Origin: an uncultured Allomuricauda sp.
GTDB taxonomy: Bacteria; Bacteroidota; Bacteroidia; Flavobacteriales; Flavobacteriaceae
Direction: 5' to 3'
DNA length: 64,000 bases
NCBI RefSeq assembly: GCF_947501165.1
Contig: NZ_CANMUU010000001.1
Location: 744,001-808,000 of the forward strand
Under the pieces are notes generated by a model. That model was not told the DNA's origin. It searched no databases and worked only from the letters and a program-made list of their open reading frames with translations. The position numbers were made by a program, and so were the translations under genes. Of the stretch, positions 35,239 through 43,072 are shown in pieces (the first letter of the stretch is position 1; each line of letters opens with the position of its first letter).

Positions 35239-35877
35239 TTAGGTATTTAAAAAATCGTTCACAAAAAGAAGTAAAGAAAAGGCCTTTAAACTATTTAATT
35301 CAGTCCCAAAATTAATATCATATCCATGTAAAACGGCATGTCGATTTAGATTATATGGCCCATTTGTGTCCTCTGAGAAATACTCATCAATCGTATTTAC
35401 CTTAAGTATCGCGTCTAAAATGTCGCCAAAAAATTTATTCTCGCTTCTTTCAGCCACCAACTCCTTTAACTCCCTTTTCTTGTTTCTAGTTTTAAACAAT
35501 AACCCCCGACTTAATCCATCCGCTTGTGATAGAAACAACGTGACCGAAGCATAATACCTACCGTCAAAATGGCAATTAATTCCTTCTTTTATTATAGGAG
35601 ATCGTTTTGATTTATCTTTTTCAAGAAACTTAGCTCTATCCTTAATCTCTTCACAATAATGCGTAATTAAATCTTTATTGATAACGTCAGTTCTACCTTC
35701 AATAGCCATATCCATTAACCACGCTGAGTGAGCCAAGGTCATGTCTCCATTTACATACCAGCCTAAGCTAGCTAATTTTATAAAGCCATCTTTCTTTTGA
35801 AGTGAATCATATCTCTCAAAACCTGATTGGATTTGGGCTAGCATTTCCGGTGAAAAAGGACTTATAAAACCTTGCAT
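35239..35877 (-). CDS. HEPN-like protein with R-x4-H motif
   Basis: A 212-residue, mostly helical soluble protein. Near the C-terminus NLNRHAVLHGYD gives Arg179-His-Ala-Val-Leu-His184, the R-[N/D/H]-x3-H motif that marks HEPN ribonucleases. The flanking helices (SLKAFSLLLFVNDFL and before) fit the four-helix HEPN core. The N-terminal part (FSPEMLAQIQSGFERYDSLQ) is unassigned. HEPN proteins are common RNA-cleaving effectors in toxin-antitoxin and phage-defence systems. It lies between element j and element i, beside the SIR2-like gene. The assignment rests on the motif and predicted fold. Confidence 0.55.
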   Translation of the reverse strand: MQGFISPFSPEMLAQIQSGFERYDSLQKKDGFIKLASLGWYVNGDMTLAHSAWLMDMAIEGRTDVINKDLITHYCEEIKDRAKFLEKDKSKRSPIIKEGINCHFDGRYYASVTLFLSQADGLSRGLLFKTRNKKRELKELVAERSENKFFGDILDAILKVNTIDEYFSEDTNGPYNLNRHAVLHGYDINFGTELNSLKAFSLLLFVNDFLNT

Positions 35878-35918
35878 TTGACTCTGTTATATGATACCAC
35901 GACTATTATTTTATAATA

Positions 35919-35942
35919 AATGAAATTCGGAAATTTAGTACA
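35919..35942 (+). repeat. Array element j (left-end fragment)
   Basis: ATGAAATTCGGAAATTTAGTACAG keeps only the leading part of the element. It lies between the SymE-like stop and the HEPN-like start, and is the last recognisable copy of the main array. Confidence 0.55.
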
Positions 35943-35947
35943 GTAAA

Positions 35948-36142
35948 TTAGTTTTTATTCTTATCAATAACCAACTTTATCGTCAATTGTTGTTTTTCCT
36001 GCTGTACTTCAATGGCATCGCCAATTTCAAAACCCAAGTCTTTGAGCCAATCGCCTTCCAAGCGTATTTCGGGAACGGCTTTATGGTCCCACCTACGGCG
36101 TTGGAATTTTCGGTAGACTTTTAAAATTCGAGAGGAGGGCAT
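35948..36142 (-). CDS. SymE-family type I toxin-like protein
   Basis: A 64-residue AbrB/SymE-like protein. VPEIRLEGDWLKDLGFEIGD (about 23-42) followed by IEVQQEKQQLTIKLV is the SymE domain pattern. E. coli SymE is an SOS-induced, antisense-controlled protein that affects RNA and nucleoid state. The N-terminus is basic (KFQRRRW). The 5' leader contains inverted repeats (36189-36234), the place where an antisense SymR-type RNA would lie. Start ATG 36140-36142. Confidence 0.75.
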   Translation of the reverse strand: MPSSRILKVYRKFQRRRWDHKAVPEIRLEGDWLKDLGFEIGDAIEVQQEKQQLTIKLVIDKNKN

Positions 36143-36188
36143 GTAGGTTAAATCCGTTTCTGCGAATATAAGAGGTCTATTTATATGT

Positions 36189-36234
36189 GGTGTTCGGTAT
36201 AGTGAACACCCGAGAAAAAACAGTGCTTTTTTCT
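36189..36234. promoter_or_regulatory. Two inverted repeats in the symE-like leader
   Basis: GGTGTTC (36189-36195) with GAACACC (36204-36210), and agaaaaaa with ttttttct (36213-36234). The second ends in a T-run on the plus strand, so an antisense RNA to the symE-like leader could terminate here. Its promoter is not obvious. Confidence 0.4.
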
Positions 36235-36401
36235 AAAAACTAGACAGGGGTTGGAGGTTTCTTTGGAGAGGTTGTTTGCGTTTCCTTCGCACTAGGCCAT
36301 GGAAACTTTATGCGAACAAGGTTTTCTTTGCGGATTACTTGGTACCGTGTACTCGTCAGTTAACACCTAAACATTTGGGTCATAGTATTCTTTATGAAGC
36401 C

Positions 36402-36986
36402 TCAAATGGTAAACCCAATGGTCAGGCCCAAATAAGTACTATCTATTGTGCCCAATATCTGTTCATTAGGCAATTGAATGTCCGTTTTTGGAATGATATT
36501 ATATTCCAGGCCAAAACGTGTTTTTCCCACATCTATTCCCCCTCTTAGCAAAAAGCCTATTCGGTTTTTAGTACTTCCTTCCTGCACCTCATCGGTCGTA
36601 TTTGCCAAACTAACCTGAGAAAGACTAAAATAACCAACTCCCAAACCTACATAAGGCCGAGCATGATTTTCATTCCAATAGTAATCAATAGTATGGACAA
36701 AAGAAATGATAGCGTTGTCACTCTCAGCATCAACATCGAAGGGGGTGGTATTGTTGTTTTCAAATTCCTGAGCATTTAGGGCAACACCAAATTTCAACCC
36801 TATGACCATACTCTTTGAAACGCCAATTTTAGGTTCTACGCTTAACAGCAATCCTAGATTTTCAGAAGTTACACCAACAGGAACTCCGGCATCAAGCCTT
36901 ACCTTTAATCGGTTATCTTCCTGGGCATTCAGTGTGAGCAAGCACATAATTGAAACCAATACGATTGTCTTTTGTAACTTAATCAT
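36402..36986 (-). CDS. Outer-membrane beta-barrel protein
   Basis: A 194-residue small porin-like protein. A signal peptide (1-21, ending LNA) is followed by an eight-stranded OmpX/opacity-type barrel pattern with alternating hydrophobics (VRLDAGVPVGVTSENLG, ARPYVGLGVGYFSLSQV, IGFLLRGGIDVGKTRFGLEY) and a C-terminal strand TYLGLTIGFTI. Such proteins are surface-exposed but functionally diverse. It is a single gene; the 260 bp after its stop hold only the SymE leader. Confidence 0.85.
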   Translation of the reverse strand: MIKLQKTIVLVSIMCLLTLNAQEDNRLKVRLDAGVPVGVTSENLGLLLSVEPKIGVSKSMVIGLKFGVALNAQEFENNNTTPFDVDAESDNAIISFVHTIDYYWNENHARPYVGLGVGYFSLSQVSLANTTDEVQEGSTKNRIGFLLRGGIDVGKTRFGLEYNIIPKTDIQLPNEQILGTIDSTYLGLTIGFTI

Positions 36987-37128
36987 ATTTGGCAGTTTAC
37001 ATACTAACGTTAAATTGTTGATTTGCTTGTTTTTGAAGAATGATTTGTTCCGTTTAGGATATTGCTCTGTTTTACCGTATTAAAAATTATGTCTAAATGC
37101 CTGGCTCAACGGCAAGGCAGTACTTTTC

Positions 37129-37155
37129 TCAGCTTCGACTGCGCTCAGCCTGACA
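37129..37155. repeat. Short dispersed CTTCGACTGCGCTCAG repeat
   Basis: CTCAGCTTCGACTGCGCTCAGCCTGACA-type sequence between the DinB-like stop and the OMP start. It is the same class of short intergenic repeat as at 2131-2175, well known as many scattered copies in Bacteroidetes. Confidence 0.6.
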
Positions 37156-37182
37156 AAAAAACTCGAAATGACTAAAATTCAG

Positions 37183-37662
37183 CTAGGGTTTCGCAGCTCT
37201 TTCTATCATTTTCCGCAGTAACACCACCTGCCCAAAATGGTAGTAGGAATGTTCAATGATAACATCAATATTTCTGTGATAACTCCCATACTTCTCGTCA
37301 ACAAAGGTTTCTTGTAGTTTTTCTTCCGGTAGGTTTTCAACGAGTTGGATTAGTCTTTCTGCATCCTTGTAAAATTTGTTCACTAGGTTTTTCCAGTCTT
37401 GTTCCGAGGCAATGGGCGGATAGTCAAAACTATGTTTATCCCGTATTTCAAGATTACCTCCTTCAAGTACATCGGCCACGCCCGCAATATAATAGCCGGT
37501 ATGGAAGGTTAAATCGGCAATGGTATTTAACCCGTTGACTTTTTGGGTGGCCCCTTTCCAATTCAAATCCTCAATCTGCACCTTGAAATTGGTGCCAATC
37601 ACCCATTTGCCCTCCGTGAGTACTTCCTTTAATCTGTTTGCCAAGAGTTGAGATGACTTCAT
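37183..37662 (-). CDS. DinB-like/DUF1572-type protein
   Basis: A 159-residue four-helix bundle of the DinB/YfiT superfamily. Histidines that could bind metal are in TIADLTFHTGYYIAG (about H54) and in HRNIDVIIEHSYYHFGQ (about H129, H137, H141), spaced as in the family's three-His site. Related proteins include thiol S-transferases of bacillithiol type; the role here is unknown. It is a single gene that starts 92 bp before the epimerase stop. Confidence 0.8.
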   Translation of the reverse strand: MKSSQLLANRLKEVLTEGKWVIGTNFKVQIEDLNWKGATQKVNGLNTIADLTFHTGYYIAGVADVLEGGNLEIRDKHSFDYPPIASEQDWKNLVNKFYKDAERLIQLVENLPEEKLQETFVDEKYGSYHRNIDVIIEHSYYHFGQVVLLRKMIERAAKP

Positions 37663-37754
37663 TTAGGGCTTTGTTTGTTTTTGAAGGATGAATTTATTCA
37701 AAAACCCGCAATTGGAGTATTCCTTTGGCACAAACTGCTACAGAAAAAACGAAT

Positions 37755-38903
37755 TCATGTATGGGCCAGCCATTTCCGTATCACCTCTTTTTCCTTTTCC
37801 ATGGAAAAATATTTTGTGGTTTTATCCCCAACAGTAATTCCAAACCTGACGTCGTCTTTTGGAAATCTACTTTTGTAACCCGCTACTTGGTCGGCCAGCA
37901 TATCGGTCACGGGACGATTGACCAACCCCGCCGAAAGTGCTTTTTGCACATTGAAATAGTAGAATCCTACGGGTCGTTCTCGCCAAAAGGGCACTATTCT
38001 ATAAGGGAGCAGCCCTTCTTTCTCTAAAAACTCACCATCAATCCAATGCAATTTTTCCGGCTTTTGTGTAACGTAGGCCAAACAAGACACATAATCTTTG
38101 AACGACATAGTAGCATGCGCCACATTGAACTCTCCATACGTTTTGTTTTCAGAACAGTGCACTACAAACCGCACCAAGCTCTGTACATCCGTAAATTGAA
38201 TGTAATGATTATCGATTTTAGGCACCAATATTTCCCCACCGCGATTAAAGCGAACTGGCCAATACGGTTGGTCATCTGGGTCGCTGGGGTCCGTAACCCG
38301 AAAATCCTTCATTCCGGAAGACCTGTAAATCGTGTACCGGTCGGTATGTTTTCGAATAGCCTCCTCGGCAAAGGTTTTCCGAATGGCATATCGAAACTCT
38401 TCACCAATGGTTGTAGGTGCAGGTGGGAGCGGATTTAAAGGTTCACTTTCCACAATGTATTTTTTGTCCCATTTATCATATACCGAAATCGTAGAGATAT
38501 AATGGTAGTGCCCCATGTTGTCTTTGAACTCCTCCAAAAAATCAGATACTGCCTTGGGGGATTTTTGCCAGGTATCCACCACAACATCCCAATAAGTCTC
38601 TCTGTGTTTTTTAGCTATGGCCTTAAGGCCTGCTTTGTTTTCGCGTTCCCTGTCACAAATAATCACAGGTAAATCTGAAAAAAGGTCCGGGTTGGTCTTG
38701 CCACGGTTCAACAGTGTGACCTCATAGCCTGCTGCTAAAAGTGCCTTTATTATCGAAGGTCCAATAAAGCCCCGACCACCCAGCATAAGTGCCTTTTTAC
38801 CATTGCTTTTATTTATTAGTCCTGCATTTAAAGTTTCAAAAGGGTTTGCCAAAACCGCTGTAGCTCCCAGGGCCGATGTTTTTAGAAAGTTTCTTTTGTT
38901 CAT
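37755..38903 (-). CDS. NAD-dependent epimerase/dehydratase with signal sequence
   Basis: A 382-residue extended SDR. The N-terminus MNKRNFLKTSALGATAVLA looks like a Tat-type or lipoprotein-like export signal (KRNFLK). The Rossmann motif GGRGFIG is at 42-48. The active site departs from the usual Tyr-x-x-x-Lys. The layout matches secreted, Bacteroidetes-specific SDRs of unknown substrate. The AraC-type regulator gene lies 64 bp upstream. Confidence 0.75.
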   Translation of the reverse strand: MNKRNFLKTSALGATAVLANPFETLNAGLINKSNGKKALMLGGRGFIGPSIIKALLAAGYEVTLLNRGKTNPDLFSDLPVIICDRERENKAGLKAIAKKHRETYWDVVVDTWQKSPKAVSDFLEEFKDNMGHYHYISTISVYDKWDKKYIVESEPLNPLPPAPTTIGEEFRYAIRKTFAEEAIRKHTDRYTIYRSSGMKDFRVTDPSDPDDQPYWPVRFNRGGEILVPKIDNHYIQFTDVQSLVRFVVHCSENKTYGEFNVAHATMSFKDYVSCLAYVTQKPEKLHWIDGEFLEKEGLLPYRIVPFWRERPVGFYYFNVQKALSAGLVNRPVTDMLADQVAGYKSRFPKDDVRFGITVGDKTTKYFSMEKEKEVIRKWLAHT

Positions 38904-38967
38904 GAAAGTTGTTATTCTGATGAACGGCCAAGAAACCTATCCTTACATAAATTAAGGTGGGACTTAA

Positions 38968-40041
38968 TTAAGAACTACTCATTTCTTTAAGGTACTGCTT
39001 GGGGGTTTTGCCTGTTACTTTTTTGAAGTTATGGTAAAAGGAGGATTTTGTGTTGAAGCCCGATTCGTAGCCCAATCCTTCAAAGGTGAGCTTGGAACTA
39101 TCTTCCGTTTCCAATTTGCGCAGTGCATAGGCTACCCTTCTGGTATTAACTAAATTGTAAAATGTGGTGTTCAGCTCTGAATTGATGATTTGGGAAAGAT
39201 GGTGCTTTGGAATATTCACAGATTTAGAAAGGGCCGATAAAGAAAAGTTTGGGTCTAAATAAGCTTCATTGTTATCAATAAATTTATTGATAGTAGCTGC
39301 ATACCGTTCAATTTCTTCTTTCTTTAAAGGACTATGTTTATAGTTTTTTTCGACTTCTTGTGGAAGTGCTTCCTCAGGTTTATACACCACCCCATATTTC
39401 AATCCGAAAAAACCAATTGCCGTTAGAAGTACTACGTAACGTATAATGTCCCACAGTTCAAAATAACGCACACCAACCGACAATTCGACAAACATCCGCA
39501 CCAAACCAACACCTATACTCAACAAGAAGAGGAAGGCTATAACCCGAATCCAACGAAACACTAAAACCATGTTGCTTGAATGATTGTTTCGTAGATACCT
39601 CATTCGTTTTGTGCTCAAATACAGAACAAAAGCGGGGTAGATGATCAGCGATGCAATTTTTGGTAATACAATGATTATGTCCCATGATGGAGGGAAATTG
39701 GGGTTTAGAAAAAAGCTAAGAACTATAAAAATTAGGAATGGAAGAAAATGCAGGCTATCGCCCCAACGCCATGGTCTATTGGTTAGCGATATATAATACA
39801 GTAGAAAAAAAGGTCCGTGGAGAAACCCTATGGTTGAGGTTAATATGGAGAATGGAAACAGAGATGGATATAGATATTTGCCCATAGCCGACATGAGGTG
39901 TCCTGAAAACACCAAAAACCAAATAAGCAAAATGCAATCTGGGCGTTGTCGGTTTTTTTTGCTCATGAGCAATAAGGCAAACAAGATACCTTGCAGCGCT
40001 CCTATACCGGAAATTATCCCTAAAAAAAACGAATTCTCCAA
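38968..40041 (-). CDS. AraC-family regulator with N-terminal membrane domain
   Basis: A 357-residue protein: seven hydrophobic helices in residues 1-220, then a linker (KNYKHSPLKKEEIERYAATI), then an AraC helix-turn-helix pair (FSLSALSKSVNIPKHHLSQII and FEGLGYESGFNTKSSFYHNF) at about 265-355. This membrane-tethered AraC type is common in flavobacteria and senses an unknown signal. The frame starts at TTG 40039-40041, inside TATATTTTGG, with no ATG nearby. It is followed by the epimerase gene. Confidence 0.85.
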   Translation of the reverse strand: MENSFFLGIISGIGALQGILFALLLMSKKNRQRPDCILLIWFLVFSGHLMSAMGKYLYPSLFPFSILTSTIGFLHGPFFLLYYISLTNRPWRWGDSLHFLPFLIFIVLSFFLNPNFPPSWDIIIVLPKIASLIIYPAFVLYLSTKRMRYLRNNHSSNMVLVFRWIRVIAFLFLLSIGVGLVRMFVELSVGVRYFELWDIIRYVVLLTAIGFFGLKYGVVYKPEEALPQEVEKNYKHSPLKKEEIERYAATINKFIDNNEAYLDPNFSLSALSKSVNIPKHHLSQIINSELNTTFYNLVNTRRVAYALRKLETEDSSKLTFEGLGYESGFNTKSSFYHNFKKVTGKTPKQYLKEMSSS

Positions 40042-40077
40042 AATATAGTCGGTTATATTGACCTAAATCAAACTATG

Positions 40078-40100
40078 GTGAAGTTCGAGATTTTTTGTGG
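40078..40100 (+). repeat. Possible array element k (left-end fragment)
   Basis: GTGAAGTTCGAGATTTTTTG resembles the first 20 bp of the array element. The rest is absent. It lies 4 kb outside the main array and could be chance. Confidence 0.4.
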
Positions 40101-40188
40101 AAATTCATTTTTTAGCATCTTTTTGCTATGACCTTACGCAAATGTTTCAATCATAGAAAGTGCAAACTTTGGTAAAACTGGTTTCAGT

Positions 40189-40479
40189 TTATTTCATATC
40201 TAAATGTATTCCCTGAAGTAGAAAATTCAACAGATTCTCCCAATCCCAAAGACTCCACAGTATGGGAAGAAAAAAAAGTGCTATCGCTACGTACCTAAAA
40301 ATCATCTTTCCTATTTTATTGGTCAAGTAAATCAATCCGTATACCAGAATGTAATAGGCGAAAAGTAATCCAAAGGCAATGCTGAATAGGGGCATGAACC
40401 CACCTAAAAGCAATGAAACTATAGTCAGTATTAAAAGTAAGGCCATAATGACCATGGTAGCTATCTTAAGTTTTTTCAT
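40189..40479 (-). CDS. Small membrane protein of unknown function
   Basis: Not recognised. 96 residues with three hydrophobic helices (about 5-27, 32-52 and 59-75) and a soluble C-terminal stretch with WSLWDWENLLNFLLQG. There is no signal cleavage site. It stands alone, with 147 bp to the AraC gene and 213 bp to its other neighbour. Confidence 0.6.
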   Translation of the reverse strand: MKKLKIATMVIMALLLILTIVSLLLGGFMPLFSIAFGLLFAYYILVYGLIYLTNKIGKMIFRYVAIALFFLPILWSLWDWENLLNFLLQGIHLDMK

Positions 40480-40775
40480 ACCTCATTTTTTTATTCTTCT
40501 CCATTTAAATTTAGATAAAGTTCATTATTTCTTCTCTAAAAACAGTTTTCCAGTTTATGCATTGGTCATTCCGATTGATGTTCCATTAATCTGAAGAAAC
40601 CATCCCTTAAACCGACTCGAGGGTTTGTTCTTTTTTTCATCATTCGGATTTTAAGCCAATTTTTCACATTTCACCGATTTTTCTTACAGATTTGTCCTTG
40701 ATTCTTGAGAACAGTATCCTTCTCATGGAACTTTGTAACAGACTTAAGGGTCTAAAACATCAAAACCCAAATCAA

Positions 40776-41393
40776 ATGGAAAAGAACCTCAAATCTAGAG
40801 TTACTATAAACAGACTATGTTATAAAGGTCTGGACGTTTTCTCCAAAAAAGGGTATTACAATACCAATTTGGATGATATTTTAAAAGAATTGGAGCTCTC
40901 CAAGGGAGCTTTTTACCACCACTTCAAATCCAAAGAGGATTTCTTCATACATATTATTCAAAGTCTGGTAGTACAAAAAGTTTATGCCCTTTTGATTGAA
41001 CCCTTGAACACCCATGAAGATCCATTACCCATTATCTTGGATAGTATTGAAAAGGCTTTAGAGCCCAATAAGACCAATGAAATGGTTTATGGATTCATGC
41101 TTGCTGATTTTTTGACCGAGTTCAACAAACGCAATGAGGAAATAAGCAGATACTTAAAGGATATTGTTCAGATGTGGGAGGTGAACCTTGTTTCCCTACT
41201 AAAAAAAGGCAAAGTAGATGGACACATAGCACGCCACTTGGATTGTGAGGGTGTTGCGGCATACATTATTGCTTCTTTTCTGGGTATACGAACCATAATG
41301 GCAGATAAGAACTCCCGCCAGAGTAGGTATTTATACCTCCAACAACTGAAGCACTATTTTGGTTCCCTTAAAACGCAACCCCAACTAATTTAA
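40776..41393 (+). CDS. TetR/AcrR-family transcriptional regulator
   Basis: A 205-residue regulator. The HTH has LDDILKELELSKGAFYHHFKSKEDFF (about 31-56), the TetR pattern, with a helical ligand domain after it. ATG 40776-40778 (MEKNLKSRVT) is chosen because it starts just before the HTH; an ATG at 40725 and a TTG at 40692 would add low-similarity residues. It converges on the GT9 gene with no gap. Target genes are not evident nearby. Confidence 0.8.
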   Translation: MEKNLKSRVTINRLCYKGLDVFSKKGYYNTNLDDILKELELSKGAFYHHFKSKEDFFIHIIQSLVVQKVYALLIEPLNTHEDPLPIILDSIEKALEPNKTNEMVYGFMLADFLTEFNKRNEEISRYLKDIVQMWEVNLVSLLKKGKVDGHIARHLDCEGVAAYIIASFLGIRTIMADKNSRQSRYLYLQQLKHYFGSLKTQPQLI

Positions 41394-42443
41394 TCACTCT
41401 CCCAAAACCTCTAAAATCTTGTTGTTAACGCTTTGGGGTGAAATGGTTTCCATTACTTTTTCATATCCTTCGGGCACTTTGTTTCCATAGACTGAAGTTG
41501 GAATGCCAGGGTATTTTTCTCTATCCGACAGCAAAGCGTTATCCATAGGTTGATTAAAAGGATAAAAGCCCGCATAAGGATGAGTAACTCCCCATAAGGT
41601 GATTATGGGAATGCCGAAATTAGCTGCAAGATGCGCATTGCCACTATCCATGGATACCATAACATCCAAATTTGAGATAATGGCTAGTTCCTCTTCCAAT
41701 GAGAGCTTGCCTGCTAGGTTTAAAGTGCTGGAAAACTTGCTTGATAGTTCTTCGAGTTGATTTGCTTCGTTTTCACCTCCGCCAAAAAGCAAGATTTTAT
41801 ACTTGTCGGTATTGTCTAGTTCATTGATTACCTCTTTCATCAATGTGAGTGGATACATTTTTCCTTGATGTGCTGCAAAAGGGGCAACACCAATCCATTT
41901 TTTCGCATCCTGACCTATAAGATTTACGATTTTCTCAGGGAGTGGTTGTCTTTCTATAGGTTTACAAGAAGATAAATCAATAGGAAAACCCAAATCTGCG
42001 AATACATCCGCATACCGTTGATGGGCAGTTTTAAGGGGTTTGAATTTTTTATTTCTTAATCGGGTCAGTGTTTTCTTTTCCTTTCTTCCTTTGTCAATCT
42101 GCTTAAAGGGCACTCTCGTCAATCCAAAATACTTTTTCAATACGTTGCTGCGAAGCACATTGTGTAAATCTGCAATGGCATCAATATCCATTTTTTTCAG
42201 TTCTTTGTACAAACGCCAAAGACCTGGAAAACCTTTATGCTCTCCCTTTATATTAGCGATATGAACATCTACTCCTGAAATTTTGGCAAAAATTGGCGCA
42301 AAGCCTTTTTTGGTCAAAACCGTAACCCGTGCATCAGGATATTTTAAAATAAGTGTATTCAAAACCGGTACCGTCATGGCTACGTCACCCATGGCCGAAA
42401 GACGTATAACAAGAATATGGACAGGTTTATCATTTTTGTCCAC
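41394..42443 (-). CDS. Glycosyltransferase family 9 (heptosyltransferase-like)
   Basis: A 349-residue GT-B enzyme of the ADP-heptose:LPS heptosyltransferase family. It begins with the family pattern LVIRLSAMGDVAMTVPVL (12-29). The conserved nucleotide-sugar-binding region VSMDSGNAHLAANFG (about 254-268) is intact. It should add a sugar to the lipooligosaccharide core on the cytosolic face. It overlaps DUF4254 by 14 bp and belongs to the block DUF6427-DUF4254-GT9 found widely in flavobacteria. Confidence 0.88.
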   Translation of the reverse strand: MDKNDKPVHILVIRLSAMGDVAMTVPVLNTLILKYPDARVTVLTKKGFAPIFAKISGVDVHIANIKGEHKGFPGLWRLYKELKKMDIDAIADLHNVLRSNVLKKYFGLTRVPFKQIDKGRKEKKTLTRLRNKKFKPLKTAHQRYADVFADLGFPIDLSSCKPIERQPLPEKIVNLIGQDAKKWIGVAPFAAHQGKMYPLTLMKEVINELDNTDKYKILLFGGGENEANQLEELSSKFSSTLNLAGKLSLEEELAIISNLDVMVSMDSGNAHLAANFGIPIITLWGVTHPYAGFYPFNQPMDNALLSDREKYPGIPTSVYGNKVPEGYEKVMETISPQSVNNKILEVLGE

Positions 42444-43053
42444 GCAGAACCGGATTTAGCTCATCATCATTGTACATTTTCATCTGTTTATAGACTTTCA
42501 TGTACTTTTTACCCGCTTCAATATCGGCAAGAAGTTGGTCAATTGCCGAAGAAAGGTCTTTGCGTTGTTCTAAAAGCACATCAAATTTTGAGGCACACTT
42601 CTCAACATGTTCTGGGGAAGCATCCGTTCTATTTACTTCTTCTTGCATGTGATAGATTTTCAACGCCAATATAGAGAGGCGGTCTATAGCCCATGCAGGA
42701 CTCTCCGTATTGATTGTGGCATTTGACAAAACTTCAACCGATTGGTATTTTTTTAAAAAATAGCTGTCAATATACTCCACCAAATCTGTACGGTCTTGAT
42801 TACTGGCATCAATTTTCCGCTTTAGGTCCAATGCCTCTGCGGGGTCAATATTTGGATCACGGATAATATCTTCATAATGCCACTGGACCGTATCTATCCA
42901 GTTCTTTCTATACAGCAAATGCTCGATTTTATCCTTTGGATAAGGATTAGTGAAATCCTGATAAACATCGTCCTTAATGTGGTAGGTGTTTATACTTTCT
43001 TCAAAAATAGTGTTGGCCAATGTGGTGAAAAGCATACTTTCCGTTCTTTTCAC
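42430..43053 (-). CDS. DUF4254 family protein
   Basis: A 207-residue helical, soluble protein. It matches the DUF4254 family by position and pattern (NWIDTVQWHYEDIIRDPNID, then SFDVLLEQRKDL-like helices). In flavobacteria it is almost always beside a GT9 heptosyltransferase, as here, which suggests a part in LPS core assembly (inference). No catalytic motif is seen. Confidence 0.8.
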   Translation of the reverse strand: MKRTESMLFTTLANTIFEESINTYHIKDDVYQDFTNPYPKDKIEHLLYRKNWIDTVQWHYEDIIRDPNIDPAEALDLKRKIDASNQDRTDLVEYIDSYFLKKYQSVEVLSNATINTESPAWAIDRLSILALKIYHMQEEVNRTDASPEHVEKCASKFDVLLEQRKDLSSAIDQLLADIEAGKKYMKVYKQMKMYNDDELNPVLRGQK

Positions 43054-43072
43054 AAAGATATTGCTTTCAGAT

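Noticed and set aside
24696-35942. CRISPR array
   Set aside because: The repeats are 0.8-2.6 kb apart with real genes between them and vary in sequence; there are no short unique spacers and no cas genes.
24696-35942. Classical integron attC sites
   Set aside because: The elements have a single internal hairpin and no inverted outer ends; RYYYAAC/GTTRRRY core sites do not match (GTTGGAG is only close), and no integrase is in view. The layout, not the site sequence, is cassette-like.
36276-36548. 90-codon plus-strand ORF
   Set aside because: It is mostly antisense to the outer-membrane protein gene and has no protein-like features.
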